The notes beneath the pieces were generated by a model. It was not told where the DNA came from. It searched no databases and saw nothing but the letters and a program-made list of their open reading frames with translations. Made by a program: the position numbers and the translations under genes. A DNA stretch of 64,000 nt, from the NCBI GenBank assembly GCA_965198045.1, contig CBDAOL010000005.1:95542-159541 (forward strand), in the 5' to 3' direction. Source of the stretch: CBDDEC01 sp965198045 (GTDB taxonomy: Bacteria > Chloroflexota > Dehalococcoidia > UBA2979). Below are positions 44,222 to 52,953 of the stretch, one piece after another. Numbering within the stretch: the stretch's first letter is position 1; every line of letters begins with the position of its first letter.

Positions 44222-44722
44222 ATGCGCATCGAAGTGAGACCGGTGATCGAGGCGTTCGACTCGGCGCTGCAGCTGATCCAGGACACAGACGAGCGCGATC
44301 GCTTCCAGCACGTGCTCGGGGCGAGCAGCGACAGCGTGCGAAGCGCCGTTCACGACATCATCAGTCAGGCCGTCAACGAGGTGAACGAGGCCGCCGACGG
44401 GGCGGTCCGGGTCTCGCTCGGCTACGGCGCGGACGGCCTCGACCTCACGGTCGAAACGCCCACGCCGGAAGAGACGGCCGACGACCAGGGTGGGCTGCAC
44501 ATCACGTTTGATGACAGCGAGGTCGAACGCCTGACGCTGCGCCTCCCGGCGGAGCTCAAAGAGATGGCGGCACAGCACGCCGACTCCTCGGGCGTGTCGC
44601 TGAATACCTGGCTCACTCGCCTGGTCTCGCACGAGGCGGGCCGGCGCGAGCGCGGCGAGCGACGACGGGGACGCCGCGGGCGCAGCTCGAGGCAAAGCAT
44701 GAAGGGCTGGATCGGCGGCTAG
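44222..44722 (+). CDS. Ribbon-helix-helix regulator-like protein
   Basis: 166 residues from ATG 44222 (GGGGAG ribosome-binding site). A helical N-terminal half (DSALQLIQDTDERDRFQHVL, SVRSAVHDIISQAVNEVNEA) is followed by an Arc/HicB-type RHH motif: EVERLTLRLPAELKEMAAQH and SGVSLNTWLTRLVSHEA. The tail is Arg/Gly-rich. The RHH suggests DNA binding. It is 46 bases upstream of a DUF4097 gene and may regulate it; both lie in one transcription unit. Confidence 0.65.
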   Translation: MRIEVRPVIEAFDSALQLIQDTDERDRFQHVLGASSDSVRSAVHDIISQAVNEVNEAADGAVRVSLGYGADGLDLTVETPTPEETADDQGGLHITFDDSEVERLTLRLPAELKEMAAQHADSSGVSLNTWLTRLVSHEAGRRERGERRRGRRGRSSRQSMKGWIGG

Positions 44723-44768
44723 CGCCGCGGGCCAGCAACCGACCGGAGGGGCGGCAGGATCTTCAGCG

Positions 44769-45752
44769 ATGCAGTATTACCGAACGATCGAGCACACGTT
44801 CGAGGTCGACCAGGGCGCTGAGCTGCAGGTCGAGAACCGCCGCGGCGAGATCGTCATCGTCGCCGAGGATCGCGACGACATCACCTTCACGGGCCAGCTC
44901 GTCGTGAACGCTGACAGCCAGCGTGACGGCGAGGAGCGCCTCGACGCGATCCAGCTACCGATCACCGCCACGCGCACGCAGGTGACCATCGGTCCCCCGG
45001 TGTACGACGAGCAGACCGCGCTTTCGATCTTTGGCATCTCCGTTCATCTTCCCCGCATGGGAACTCGCGTTGACATGCAGCTACACGTGCCTCGGCACGT
45101 GCGCGTGCGTGCACTGTCGCGCTCTGGGGTCACCCGCGTGAGCGGTCTCGAGGAGTCCGTCTACGTCGGCACCCGGAGCGGGCGTATCGAGTTGAGCGAC
45201 ATCGTGGGCGGCGTCAAGATCGAGGGCCGCTCAGGTGGCGTCGAACTGCGCGACATCAAGGGCCGGGTCGAGGTCGGCAACCGCTCCGGCAAGATCGAGA
45301 TCGAGGGTGTCGAGGGCGACGTCTACGTGAAGACGCGCAGCGGCTCGATCTCCGTCCAGCGTGCCACTGGCAATGTTGAGGTGCACGCGCGCTCCGGCCG
45401 GCTGCGGATGGAAGACATCGATGGCGAGGTCGAGGCTACCAACGGTTCCGGCCGCATCGAGTATCGCGGCGGGATCGGCGGTCCTATGAGCCTCGACCTC
45501 GTCAGCGGGTCTGTGCGACTGGCGGTGGCCCGCGACGCCTCCTTCTGGATGGACGCCGAGACGCGCAGCGGCTCGATCCGATCGGAGCTGCCGGTCGACT
45601 ATTTGAAGGAACCCGACGAGAGCGCGCCCACGGTCCGTGTCCGGACCCGGAGCGGCAGCATCCGCGTCGTCGCCGCCGCGCTCGGGCTGTTCGCCCTGCC
45701 CGGCTTGATCGTGCTGGCGCAGGCGCTCTCGCAGCCCTCGGGACTCGCCTGA
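44769..45752 (+). CDS. DUF4097-like beta-repeat protein with C-terminal membrane helix
   Basis: 327 residues. After an opening segment (EVDQGAELQVENRRGEIVIV), short repeats of the form x-R-S-G-x-I-E/R-L-x-D follow, for example VYVGTRSGRIELSDIVGGVK, EGRSGGVELRDIKGRVEVGN and VYVKTRSGSISVQRATGNVE, typical of the right-handed beta-helix DUF4097 family. A C-terminal hydrophobic helix (GLFALPGLIVLAQAL) anchors it. Function is unknown; such proteins are often regulated with PspC- or RHH-type genes. Confidence 0.75.
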   Translation: MQYYRTIEHTFEVDQGAELQVENRRGEIVIVAEDRDDITFTGQLVVNADSQRDGEERLDAIQLPITATRTQVTIGPPVYDEQTALSIFGISVHLPRMGTRVDMQLHVPRHVRVRALSRSGVTRVSGLEESVYVGTRSGRIELSDIVGGVKIEGRSGGVELRDIKGRVEVGNRSGKIEIEGVEGDVYVKTRSGSISVQRATGNVEVHARSGRLRMEDIDGEVEATNGSGRIEYRGGIGGPMSLDLVSGSVRLAVARDASFWMDAETRSGSIRSELPVDYLKEPDESAPTVRVRTRSGSIRVVAAALGLFALPGLIVLAQALSQPSGLA

Positions 45753-45799
45753 GCCGCGCGAGGCTCGGCAGGCAACCGGCTGATCCGAACTCGGAGTTG

Positions 45800-45805
45800 C
45801 TAGAC
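45800..45805 (+). promoter_or_regulatory. -10 element TAGACT upstream of the acyl-CoA ligase
   Basis: TAGACT lies 61 bases before the ATG at 45867, and GAGGAGGG near 45855-45862 provides a ribosome-binding site. This is a leadered promoter using the same hexamer as recR and prfA. Confidence 0.4.
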
Positions 45806-45866
45806 TCCTCGTCGCGGCGTCGAGCGCGCCGTTGATCGCTGCCATGCGACTGCGAGGAGGGCTGTC

Positions 45867-47369
45867 ATGCTCAATCTGGGGATGATTCTGCGCGGATCGG
45901 CGAACGACAAGCCGGACGCACCAGCGATCCATTTCATGGGCCAGCCGATCAGCTTCGGCGAGCTTGACCGCGCCGCCAGCGGCGTCGCGACAGCGTTGCA
46001 TGAACGAGGTCTCGAGCCGGGCGATCACGTTACGCTGATGTGCCCCAACGTCCCGCAGTTCGCGATGGCCTACTTCGGCATGCTCTACGCCGGCCTCACG
46101 GTCGTCCCGATCAACGTGCTCCTCACCGCCGAGGAGGTCGCCTACCACATCCAGGACAGCGACTCGAAGCTGCTCATCGCACACCCGATGTTCGGTGACC
46201 CTGCGCGCGCCGGCGCGGAGGAGGCCGGCGTCGACATCGTGTGGTGTGATGGCGACGACTCACCCACGATCAACGAGTACGCCGCGGCTGCACCCCTCGA
46301 CGACCTGCACTCGGCGTCCCCCGAGGACACCGCGGTCATGCTCTACACCTCCGGCACGACCGGACGTCCCAAGGGCGCCGAGCTGACGCACTCGAACCTG
46401 ATGCTCAACTGCTCGGTTGTGACGCCTCGGCTGATGGACGTGACGGCCGACGACATCGCGCTGGCGACGCTGCCGCTGTTCCACTCGTTCGGGCAGACCG
46501 TGATCATGAACGCGATGTTCAGCCTCGGCGGCTCGATCGTGTTGCTGCCCAGGTTCACGCCGGACGACGCTCTGCAGTTGATCCAGGACCACCGCATCAC
46601 CGTCTTCGCCGGCGTGCCGACGATGTACTTTGCGCTGCTGCACCACGCCGAGGCCGACGCCTACGACGTGTCCAGCATCAAGCACGCCCTCACCGGCGGC
46701 GCCGCCATGCCGGTCGAGGTGATGGCGGCGTTCGAGAAGAAGTACGGTGTCGAGATCCTCGAGGGCTACGGCCTGTCTGAGACATCGCCGGTGGCGTCGT
46801 TCAACGTGCCGTGGAAGCCGCGCAAGGCCGGTTCGATCGGCTACCCGGTGTGGGGCGTGGAGATGGCGATCCTCGACGAGCAAGACCAGCCAGTCGAAGA
46901 CGGAGAGCGCGGCGAGATCTGCATTCGCGGCCACAACATCATGAAGGGCTACTACCAGCGCCCCGAGGCCAACGAAGAGACGCTGCGCAACGGTTGGTTC
47001 CACAGCGGCGACATCGGCATCAAGGACCCGACGGACGGCTCATACGCCATCGTGGACCGCGTCAAGGACATGATCATCCGTGGCGGCTACAACGTGTACC
47101 CGCGTGAGGTCGAGGAGATCTTGTTCGCGCATCCGGCGATCGCGGAGGCGGCCGTGATCGGCATTCCGGACGAGCAGTACGGCGAGGAGATCAAGGCCGT
47201 GGTGGTGACCGCACCCGGCCAGACAGCGACCGAGGAGGAGATCATCTCCTACTCGCGCGAGCACCTCGCCGCCTACAAGTACCCGCGGTCCGTGCAGTTC
47301 ATCGACGAGCTGCCGAAGGGCGGCACCGGCAAGATCCTCAAGCGCGAACTGCGCGACGACGGGAGCTAG
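45867..47369 (+). CDS. AMP-forming acyl-CoA ligase (FadD-like)
   Basis: 500 residues. ANL-superfamily motifs: A3 LYTSGTTGRPKGAELTHSN, A5 ILEGYGLSETSPVASFN, A7 YRHSGD-like GWFHSGDIGIKDP, A8 VDRVKDMIIRGGYNVYPREV, and A10 PKGGTGKILKREL with the catalytic Lys. It activates a carboxylic acid, probably fatty or aromatic, to acyl-AMP and then acyl-CoA. It is monocistronic with its own promoter. The exact acid cannot be deduced. Confidence 0.9.
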   Translation: MLNLGMILRGSANDKPDAPAIHFMGQPISFGELDRAASGVATALHERGLEPGDHVTLMCPNVPQFAMAYFGMLYAGLTVVPINVLLTAEEVAYHIQDSDSKLLIAHPMFGDPARAGAEEAGVDIVWCDGDDSPTINEYAAAAPLDDLHSASPEDTAVMLYTSGTTGRPKGAELTHSNLMLNCSVVTPRLMDVTADDIALATLPLFHSFGQTVIMNAMFSLGGSIVLLPRFTPDDALQLIQDHRITVFAGVPTMYFALLHHAEADAYDVSSIKHALTGGAAMPVEVMAAFEKKYGVEILEGYGLSETSPVASFNVPWKPRKAGSIGYPVWGVEMAILDEQDQPVEDGERGEICIRGHNIMKGYYQRPEANEETLRNGWFHSGDIGIKDPTDGSYAIVDRVKDMIIRGGYNVYPREVEEILFAHPAIAEAAVIGIPDEQYGEEIKAVVVTAPGQTATEEEIISYSREHLAAYKYPRSVQFIDELPKGGTGKILKRELRDDGS

Positions 47370-47402
47370 CCGGCCGGACCCCGGGGCTGTCGAGGCTGTG
47401 CT

Positions 47403-48290
47403 CTACCCGGTCGTCGGATACCACTCGGCCAGCGCCGCACCGATCTCGTGCGGCGAGTCCTCCTGGATGAAGTGCGATCCGGCGACGCTGACCTCGGTCT
47501 GGTTGGCGAAGCCCTGCGCGAACTCCAGCTGTGGACCGTTGAGGATGGCGCCCGGCTCCGCCTTGACGAGGAGCTTCGGGACATCCGTCTCCGCGAGCCA
47601 CTCGCTGTAGGCGCCGACGATCTCAACGACATCCGCGGGTTCGCCGGACAGCGGGATCTCGCGCGGCCATGTCAGCGTCGGCCGGCGTGACTCACCCGCC
47701 TCGAGGTAGGGGCGCCGGTAGACGTCCAGCTCCTCGTCAGTGAGCCCGCGGAGCACTGAGCGCGGCAGAATCACCTCGACGAAGAAGTTGCCGCCGAGGA
47801 TCATCTCGTCGCCCTCCTCCGACCGCATGCGCCGGAAGATGTCCGCCGGCGGCCAGTCCTCCCACTCGATGGGGCGCACCAGCGCCTCCATGTAGCAGAG
47901 ACCGCGCACGGCCTCGCGGTGCCGGTTGGCCCAGTGGAAGCCGAGCGCCGATCCCCAGTCGTGGATCACGAACGTGACGTTCTCGGTCACACCGACGGCG
48001 TCCAGCCACGCGTCGAGGTACTTCGCGTGGTCGACGAAGCGGTAGCTGCCGTCCGAAGAGGGGCCAGAGGCACCCATGCCGATCAGGTCCGGCGCCAGGC
48101 AGCGGCCGAGGTCCTGGACGTGCGGGATGATGTTGCGCCACAGGTATGACGAAGTCGGGTTGCCGTGCAGGAACACGACGGGGTCGCGGCCCTGTGCGCC
48201 CGGGCCGGTGTCGACGTACGACATCTCCGAATCGAGCACGGCGATGCGCTGCCGCTCGAACGGATCGGCGGCTGAAATCTCGTTGGTCAT
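47403..48290 (-). CDS. Haloalkane dehalogenase-like alpha/beta hydrolase
   Basis: 295 residues from ATG 48290. The pattern is close to HLD-II enzymes such as Dha[21 protein letters not shown] (His-Gly-Asn44 halide site), [18 protein letters not shown] (nucleophile Asp111 with Trp112), VKAEPGAIL (acid region) and [14 protein letters not shown] (His273). These residues argue for hydrolytic removal of halide from haloalkanes. Some relatives are luciferase-like or have other hydrolase activity, so substrate use is unproven. The start codon follows a weak AGGAA site. Confidence 0.85.
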   Translation of the reverse strand: MTNEISAADPFERQRIAVLDSEMSYVDTGPGAQGRDPVVFLHGNPTSSYLWRNIIPHVQDLGRCLAPDLIGMGASGPSSDGSYRFVDHAKYLDAWLDAVGVTENVTFVIHDWGSALGFHWANRHREAVRGLCYMEALVRPIEWEDWPPADIFRRMRSEEGDEMILGGNFFVEVILPRSVLRGLTDEELDVYRRPYLEAGESRRPTLTWPREIPLSGEPADVVEIVGAYSEWLAETDVPKLLVKAEPGAILNGPQLEFAQGFANQTEVSVAGSHFIQEDSPHEIGAALAEWYPTTG

Positions 48291-48400
48291 GGGGAGTTCC
48301 TGTCCATTCGCGAGCGTCCGCGGGCGCGCGCGGCCCGGAGCGTAGCAGAGGGACGCCAAAGCGAGATTGCCGCCCTCGATCGCCCTTGCCGGCGGGGGCG

Positions 48401-48406
48401 TAGGCT
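48401..48406 (+). promoter_or_regulatory. -10 element TAGGCT upstream of the CxxCxGxG protein
   Basis: TAGGCT lies 58 bases before the preferred ATG at 48459, giving a short leader that contains GGACGGGGG near 48445-48453. Confidence 0.35.
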
Positions 48407-48458
48407 GGTGCCGACGCGCACCATGGGTGCGTGGGCGCGCCAGGACGGGGGTGCTCCC

Positions 48459-48932
48459 ATGCAGTTGAGTTACTCACGCTGGGAACGTCGCGGCACCACA
48501 TCTCGCGAGGAGTTCGGTCGCGCGGTCATGCGCTGGTGCCAGGCGCATCGGTCCGCGAATCCTCGCGTGGCGGCCGCGCGCTACTACTGGGTCGACGCCG
48601 GCAACACGATCGTGGTCGTGATCGGGGGCGAACCGGGGTTCGCGGACTTCGACCCGGAGCCCGATACCGAGCTGACGCGGTCGCAGTTCGCGCTCAACGA
48701 TATCGCTCGGCGCGTGGCAAGCGAGCTCTGGACAGACGCACGCCTCGGCGTGGAGATCTACGAGCGGGCCGGGATGCCCAGCGGCATCTCATCCGCGTGT
48801 CCGGTCTGCGACGGCATCGGTCAGATCCCGCTCACAGACGTGGGCGGGGGCGCTGCGCAGACCGAATGTCCCTCGTGCGACGGCACGGGACTCGCGGCGG
48901 CATACCGTTCCGAGGCAACGCAGGCGAACTAG
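48459..48932 (+). CDS. Hypothetical protein with DnaJ-like CxxCxGxG zinc motif
   Basis: 157 residues from ATG 48459, chosen for the G-rich ribosome-binding site; earlier in-frame starts (48423, 48408) are possible. The N-terminal half ([40 protein letters not shown]) is unrecognised. The C-terminus has a pair of zinc half-sites, [11 protein letters not shown] and [11 protein letters not shown], like the DnaJ cysteine-rich hairpins. It stands alone. Zinc binding and a chaperone-like or scaffold role are inference. Confidence 0.6.
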   Translation: MQLSYSRWERRGTTSREEFGRAVMRWCQAHRSANPRVAAARYYWVDAGNTIVVVIGGEPGFADFDPEPDTELTRSQFALNDIARRVASELWTDARLGVEIYERAGMPSGISSACPVCDGIGQIPLTDVGGGAAQTECPSCDGTGLAAAYRSEATQAN

Positions 48933-48980
48933 TGCACGTCTCAGGGTGTGAGCTGAGGAGCTGCGTGCGAGTGAGAAGGA

Positions 48981-49056
48981 TGGCTCCCCGACGTGGACTC
49001 GAACCACGAACCTATCGGTTAACAGCCGATCGCTCTACCAATTGAGCTATCGGGGA
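48981..49056 (-). tRNA. tRNA-Asn (anticodon GTT)
   Basis: A 76-base cloverleaf on the minus strand: acceptor TCCCCGA/TCGGGGA, anticodon arm with loop CTGTTAA (GTT), T loop TTCGAGT and encoded CCA at 48983-48981. All stems pair normally. Confidence 0.96.
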
Positions 49057-49150
49057 ACGCGTGCTCGCGAGCATCTCCAGTGTGGCGACGGCCGCGCGTT
49101 CGGGCAACCGAGGACGTGGCGCACCGCGGTCAGCCCAGACCGGTTGAAGG

Positions 49151-49224
49151 TGGCTGCCGGGCGAGGACTCGAACCTCGACCAGGAGATCCAAAGGCTCCT
49201 GTGCTACCGTTACACTACCCGGCA
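49151..49224 (-). tRNA. tRNA-Gln (anticodon TTG)
   Basis: A 74-base cloverleaf on the minus strand: acceptor TGCCGGG/CCCGGCA, anticodon loop CTTTGGA (TTG), T arm normal, encoded CCA at 49153-49151. A TAGGCT hexamer on the same strand (49255-49250) lies about 26 bases upstream of the 5' end and may be its promoter. It could be co-transcribed with tRNA-Asn. Confidence 0.95.
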
Positions 49225-49434
49225 TCCGCGGCGCAGTGGCGCTGTTTTGAGCCTACTCCATTCGCCTCTTCCAGCAGATCCCGCGCGCTCCGTTTGCGAG
49301 CGGGCCGGCGCTCGCGCATGCTGCGTCGGGCACCGTGTTCGGTGCATTGGGGGACCTCATGACGCCCGAGTTCTGGCACCTCGAACTGGTCGCGCGCGCC
49401 ACCGGCTACTCGATCGTCGACGGGTCAGCGCTCC

Positions 49435-50565
49435 ATGACCAGTAGCAGGGGTGGCGCGGCCCTCGAGGGCCGTCCGGAGCCGCTGTTCGACTGGTTCGTG
49501 CCGATCGATGGCGACGGCTCGCGCATCGGTACTGACCGCGCCGAGCGCGAGCCCTCGTTCGAGTACCTGCGCCGGGTGGTCGAGACCGCCGAGGCGCAGG
49601 GCTTCCACTCGCTGCTGATCCCGACGCGCTTCAGCAACGGCCTGTTCGAGGAAGCCGCGCCGCTGGCGGAGACGTGGACGACCGCCACCGCGCTGGCGGC
49701 TGTGACCGACCGGATCCGCCTGCTCGTGGCTGTCCGCCCGGGCTTCATCGCGCCTGGACTCTTCGCACGCATGGCCGCAACGCTCGACGAAATCTCGGGC
49801 GGGCGCATCGACATCAACGTCGTGCCGGGCGGGATCCAGGGCGACATGGAGCGCCTCGGCGTCACCAGTGACCACGAGCGCCGTTACGAACAGGCCGAGG
49901 AGTTCATCGCCGCGTGCCGCGCCCTCTGGGCGACCCCGGGTACGCCGGTGGACTTCGCAGGCGACACCGTTCAGCTCCGCGGCGCGATCGCATCGCCCGG
50001 TACGACCACACCCGGGCCGCAGTGGTACCTCGGCGGGGCCTCCGAGGCGGCGGTCGGCCTCGCGGCGCGGCAGGGCGACTGGCTGCTGATGTGGATCCAG
50101 CCGCTGGACCAGACCGCCGCGTTGATGGACCGCGCCCGAGTCGCAGCGGCGGCAGCCGGACGCACGCTGAGCTTCGGCCTGCGGACCCACCTCGTCGTCC
50201 GCGATGACGAGGCGGAGGCCTGGAGCGCGGCGGAGGCGTTGATCGCCGACGCCTCCGACCGCGTCCTCGAGCAGCGCGGGGCGGCCGTGGCAGGCACCGC
50301 GATGGTCGGTGCGGCGGCGCAGGCGCAGCGGCATGAGGCACATCGCGTCAGCGAGCGGCTTTGGAACGGCATCTCGCTCGTGCGCGTCAACCTCGGGACC
50401 GCCATCGTGGGCACACCCGAACAGGTCGCCAACGAGCTGGAGCAGTACTGGCGGCTGGGTATCGACGAGTTCATCCTCAGCGGTTTCCCGCACGTCGAGG
50501 AGTGCGAGCGCGTGGCCTCAGACGTGTTGCTGTTGCTCCGAGAGCGCGTGGCTGCGGCTCGTTAA
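49435..50565 (+). CDS. LLM-class flavin-dependent monooxygenase (alkanesulfonate-type)
   Basis: 376 residues. The bacterial luciferase-like barrel is recognisable: EPLFDWFVPIDGDGSRIGTD, GFHSLLIPTRFSNGLFEEAA, IRLLVAVRPGFIAPGLFARM, GGRIDINVVPGGIQGDMERL, and the flavin-binding GPQWYLGGASEAAVGLAARQ. It resembles SsuD-type alkanesulfonate monooxygenases using reduced FMN and oxygen. No transporter or flavin reductase lies beside it, so the substrate is uncertain. The start ATG 49435 has no strong ribosome-binding site. Confidence 0.85.
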   Translation: MTSSRGGAALEGRPEPLFDWFVPIDGDGSRIGTDRAEREPSFEYLRRVVETAEAQGFHSLLIPTRFSNGLFEEAAPLAETWTTATALAAVTDRIRLLVAVRPGFIAPGLFARMAATLDEISGGRIDINVVPGGIQGDMERLGVTSDHERRYEQAEEFIAACRALWATPGTPVDFAGDTVQLRGAIASPGTTTPGPQWYLGGASEAAVGLAARQGDWLLMWIQPLDQTAALMDRARVAAAAAGRTLSFGLRTHLVVRDDEAEAWSAAEALIADASDRVLEQRGAAVAGTAMVGAAAQAQRHEAHRVSERLWNGISLVRVNLGTAIVGTPEQVANELEQYWRLGIDEFILSGFPHVEECERVASDVLLLLRERVAAAR

Positions 50566-50885
50566 GGGTCCGTCTCAGGCGTTCTTACGGGCCTTCTCCC
50601 GCTTTCGGCACAACTTCGAACCGCTTCCATACGGACGCGGGCGTACCACTGTGGGGAGCAGTCCTCGGGGCGGTAACGCCCGGGCTGTGGATGGCGTCGC
50701 GGGCACGGCGCGAGCGTCCCCTCGGGGGCGCACTGCCTGCGGCGCTGATCGTCGACGGGCGGCGTCGAGGCGTCGGAAGTCACGCTCGACCTTCGCTGGC
50801 GCGCCCCAGCCTCCGCTCCGGCGTCGCCGCATGGTCGGCGCCGGCGCGTCGGCGCCGCCTCGACGATCATCTCGACCGCAGCCGG
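50566..50885. other. 320-base region with no supported gene
   Basis: Several short open frames cross this gap, but none has a convincing start, ribosome-binding site or recognisable motif. One minus-strand frame ends in a Lys/Arg-rich stretch (LCRKREKARKNA) that could be the remnant of a basic domain. I see no tRNA or hairpin with T-run. Confidence 0.4.
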
Positions 50886-51419
50886 TCAAGCGATGCGGTC
50901 GGACTTCGTCCGGTTGCATCCGCCGCAGAGCAGCTGGACGGTTTCAGCGCCGTTGCCGCCACCCAGAGCCACCGGGATTACGTGGTCGAACTGCAGATCG
51001 TCCTCCGCGTCGCAATGTACGCACCGGCCGTCGTCACGCTCCCACACGAACGCACGGACATCGTCGGGGATGCGTGTGCGGCGGGCAGTCGCCACCTCCT
51101 CCGCGCGGGCGCGCGCCGTGCGCAGTCGGCCGAGTCGTGCATCCTGGCGGCGTTCGCGGTCCCAGACGAGCCGCGAGACCGCCTCGGCGTCGAGGCCTTC
51201 GTCGGCCCAGTAGAACCCATCGAGGGTCCACCACAGGGCGCGCTGGCCATCCTCGATGATCCGCGCTGCGCCATCGGACTCGCGCGCTTTCCGCGCGCGG
51301 CGGTAGGCGCCGTCGTCGAGGGTGAACGAGCGCGTCGAGGAGACGAAGAAGTGATGCCGGGCGAAGACCCAGAGGCCCGAGTGCTCGACGCGCGCGGCGG
51401 GGAGGCGGCGAAGGCTCAT
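50886..51419 (-). CDS. HNH endonuclease-domain protein
   Basis: 177 residues from ATG 51419. The C-terminal HNH fold is clear: VRAFVWERDDGRCVHCDAED, DLQFDHVIPVALGGGNGAET and QLLCGGCNRTKSDRIA, with CxxC pairs for zinc and the central His-Asn-His. The N-terminal half (HHFFVSSTRSFTLDDGAYRR, ALWWTLDGFYWADEGLDAEA) is unrecognised. HNH proteins nick or cut DNA. No cognate restriction or phage gene is adjacent, so its role is open. A TAGACT hexamer lies eight bases before the ATG. Confidence 0.8.
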   Translation of the reverse strand: MSLRRLPAARVEHSGLWVFARHHFFVSSTRSFTLDDGAYRRARKARESDGAARIIEDGQRALWWTLDGFYWADEGLDAEAVSRLVWDRERRQDARLGRLRTARARAEEVATARRTRIPDDVRAFVWERDDGRCVHCDAEDDLQFDHVIPVALGGGNGAETVQLLCGGCNRTKSDRIA

Positions 51420-51481
51420 GGACTCCGAGTCTAGGTCACCTCGGGGTCGCTCGCGTCGGGGTTCACCTCGACGGCCGCCCG

Positions 51482-52690
51482 CTAGAGCAACGCCTGGCCA
51501 CCGATTGCCGCCGCGAGGACGGCGACCCACGGCGGCGAGCGCCAGACGACGAGTAGGCCAAGCGTCACGAGCGCGATGCCGAACTCCCGTTCGCCCACAA
51601 CTGAGCTGGTCCACAGCGGCTGGTATAGCGCGGCGGCCAGCAGACCGACGACGGCGGCGCTGACGCCCTCGAGGGCCGCGCGCGACCTGACGTCGCTGCG
51701 CAACCGCGTCCAGATCGGGAGCACGGCGACGAGCAACAGGAAGCTCGGGAGATAGATCGCGACGAGCGCCACGGACGCGCCACCGACGCCGCCGGGAGCG
51801 CCCTCGAAGGACGCGCCGAGGTAGGCCGCGAACGAGAACAGCGGTCCTGGCACGGCCTGCGCAGCGCCGTAGCCGGCGAGGAAGTCGTCCTGCGAGATCC
51901 AGCCGGCCGGCACCACCTCGCGCTGGATCAGCGGAAGCACCACGTGTCCGCCACCGAACACCAGCGAGCCGGTGCGATAGAACGCGTCGGCGATCTCGAT
52001 GATGCCCTCCTCGGTCGCCTGCGCGAGCACCGGGAGGGCGACGAGTAGACCGACGAAGATCGCGCCCGCCACGATCGCACCCCGCCGCCCGAGGGGTGAC
52101 CGCACGGGGTCGTCGGCTTCTCCGCTGTCGTCGCGGCCATGCCGCAACACCAGTGCGCCCACGACGGCCCCGCCCGCGATCACGCCGAGCTGGGCCACCG
52201 GGTGCTGCCACGCGAGCATCGCGAGCGCCGCGGCCACGGCGATCGAGCCTCGCACGCGACCGGTGGCGAGGCGACCGGCCATCGTCCAGACGGCGACGGC
52301 GACGACGGACACCGCAGCGAGCTTGAGGCCGCGGACGAACCCAGCGTCGCTGAGGTCGAATGCATCGATCCCGTACGCGAACGCGACGAGGGCGATCGCC
52401 GAGGGAAGCGTGAAGCCGACCCAGGCGGCCACTCCGCCCAGCAACCCGGCTCGCAGCATGCCGATGCTGATGCCGACCTGACTGCTCGCCGGACCGGGCA
52501 AGACCTGGCAGAGGGCGACCAGGTCGGGATAGGCGCGCTCGCCGAGCCAGCGACGCCGGACGACGTATTCATCGTGGAAGTAGCCGAGGTGGGCGATCGG
52601 GCCACCGAACGAGGTGAGGCCGAGCCTGAGCGCGACGCGCACCACCTCGAGGCGCGAGTGGCGTGCGGCGCTGGTCTCGGTTGCGGCCAT
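51482..52690 (-). CDS. chrA: Chromate transporter, two-domain ChrA
   Basis: 402 residues from ATG 52690 (GAGGGAA ribosome-binding site). Two homologous CHR halves are seen. The first has LTSFGGPIAHLGYFHDEYVV and VALCQVLPGPASSQVGISIG; the second has LVFGGGHVVLPLIQREVVPA and GYGAAQAVPGPLFSFAAYLG. About ten hydrophobic helices are present. The CHR superfamily exports chromate, with some members of uncertain anion specificity. It lies between tRNA-Leu and the HNH gene on the same strand. Confidence 0.9.
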   Translation of the reverse strand: MAATETSAARHSRLEVVRVALRLGLTSFGGPIAHLGYFHDEYVVRRRWLGERAYPDLVALCQVLPGPASSQVGISIGMLRAGLLGGVAAWVGFTLPSAIALVAFAYGIDAFDLSDAGFVRGLKLAAVSVVAVAVWTMAGRLATGRVRGSIAVAAALAMLAWQHPVAQLGVIAGGAVVGALVLRHGRDDSGEADDPVRSPLGRRGAIVAGAIFVGLLVALPVLAQATEEGIIEIADAFYRTGSLVFGGGHVVLPLIQREVVPAGWISQDDFLAGYGAAQAVPGPLFSFAAYLGASFEGAPGGVGGASVALVAIYLPSFLLLVAVLPIWTRLRSDVRSRAALEGVSAAVVGLLAAALYQPLWTSSVVGEREFGIALVTLGLLVVWRSPPWVAVLAAAIGGQALL

Positions 52691-52737
52691 CGCTTCCCTC
52701 GACCGCCCTCGGCGGCCGCCTCGGTCGAGCCTCGTGC

Positions 52738-52824
<87 letters not shown>

Positions 52825-52938
52825 ACCGTCGCGGCTAACGATACGGTCTCCCGCTAGCGCGGACGACCTCGCCGCAGAGGTCGCGTCGGAACCGACCTCC
52901 GCAGCCCGAGTTGTTCTTTCCCGGCGCCGGGGCGCTGT

Positions 52939-52953
52939 TAGGCTGCGCGCGTG
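52939..52953 (+). promoter_or_regulatory. Promoter of the broken LLM gene (TAGGCT-N6-GTG)
   Basis: TAGGCT (52939-52944), six bases, GTG at 52951. Family similarity, however, begins at the ATG 52972, which has its own GGAAGGGG site at 52959-52966. So this promoter may give either a leaderless GTG start or a 21-base leader. Confidence 0.4.
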
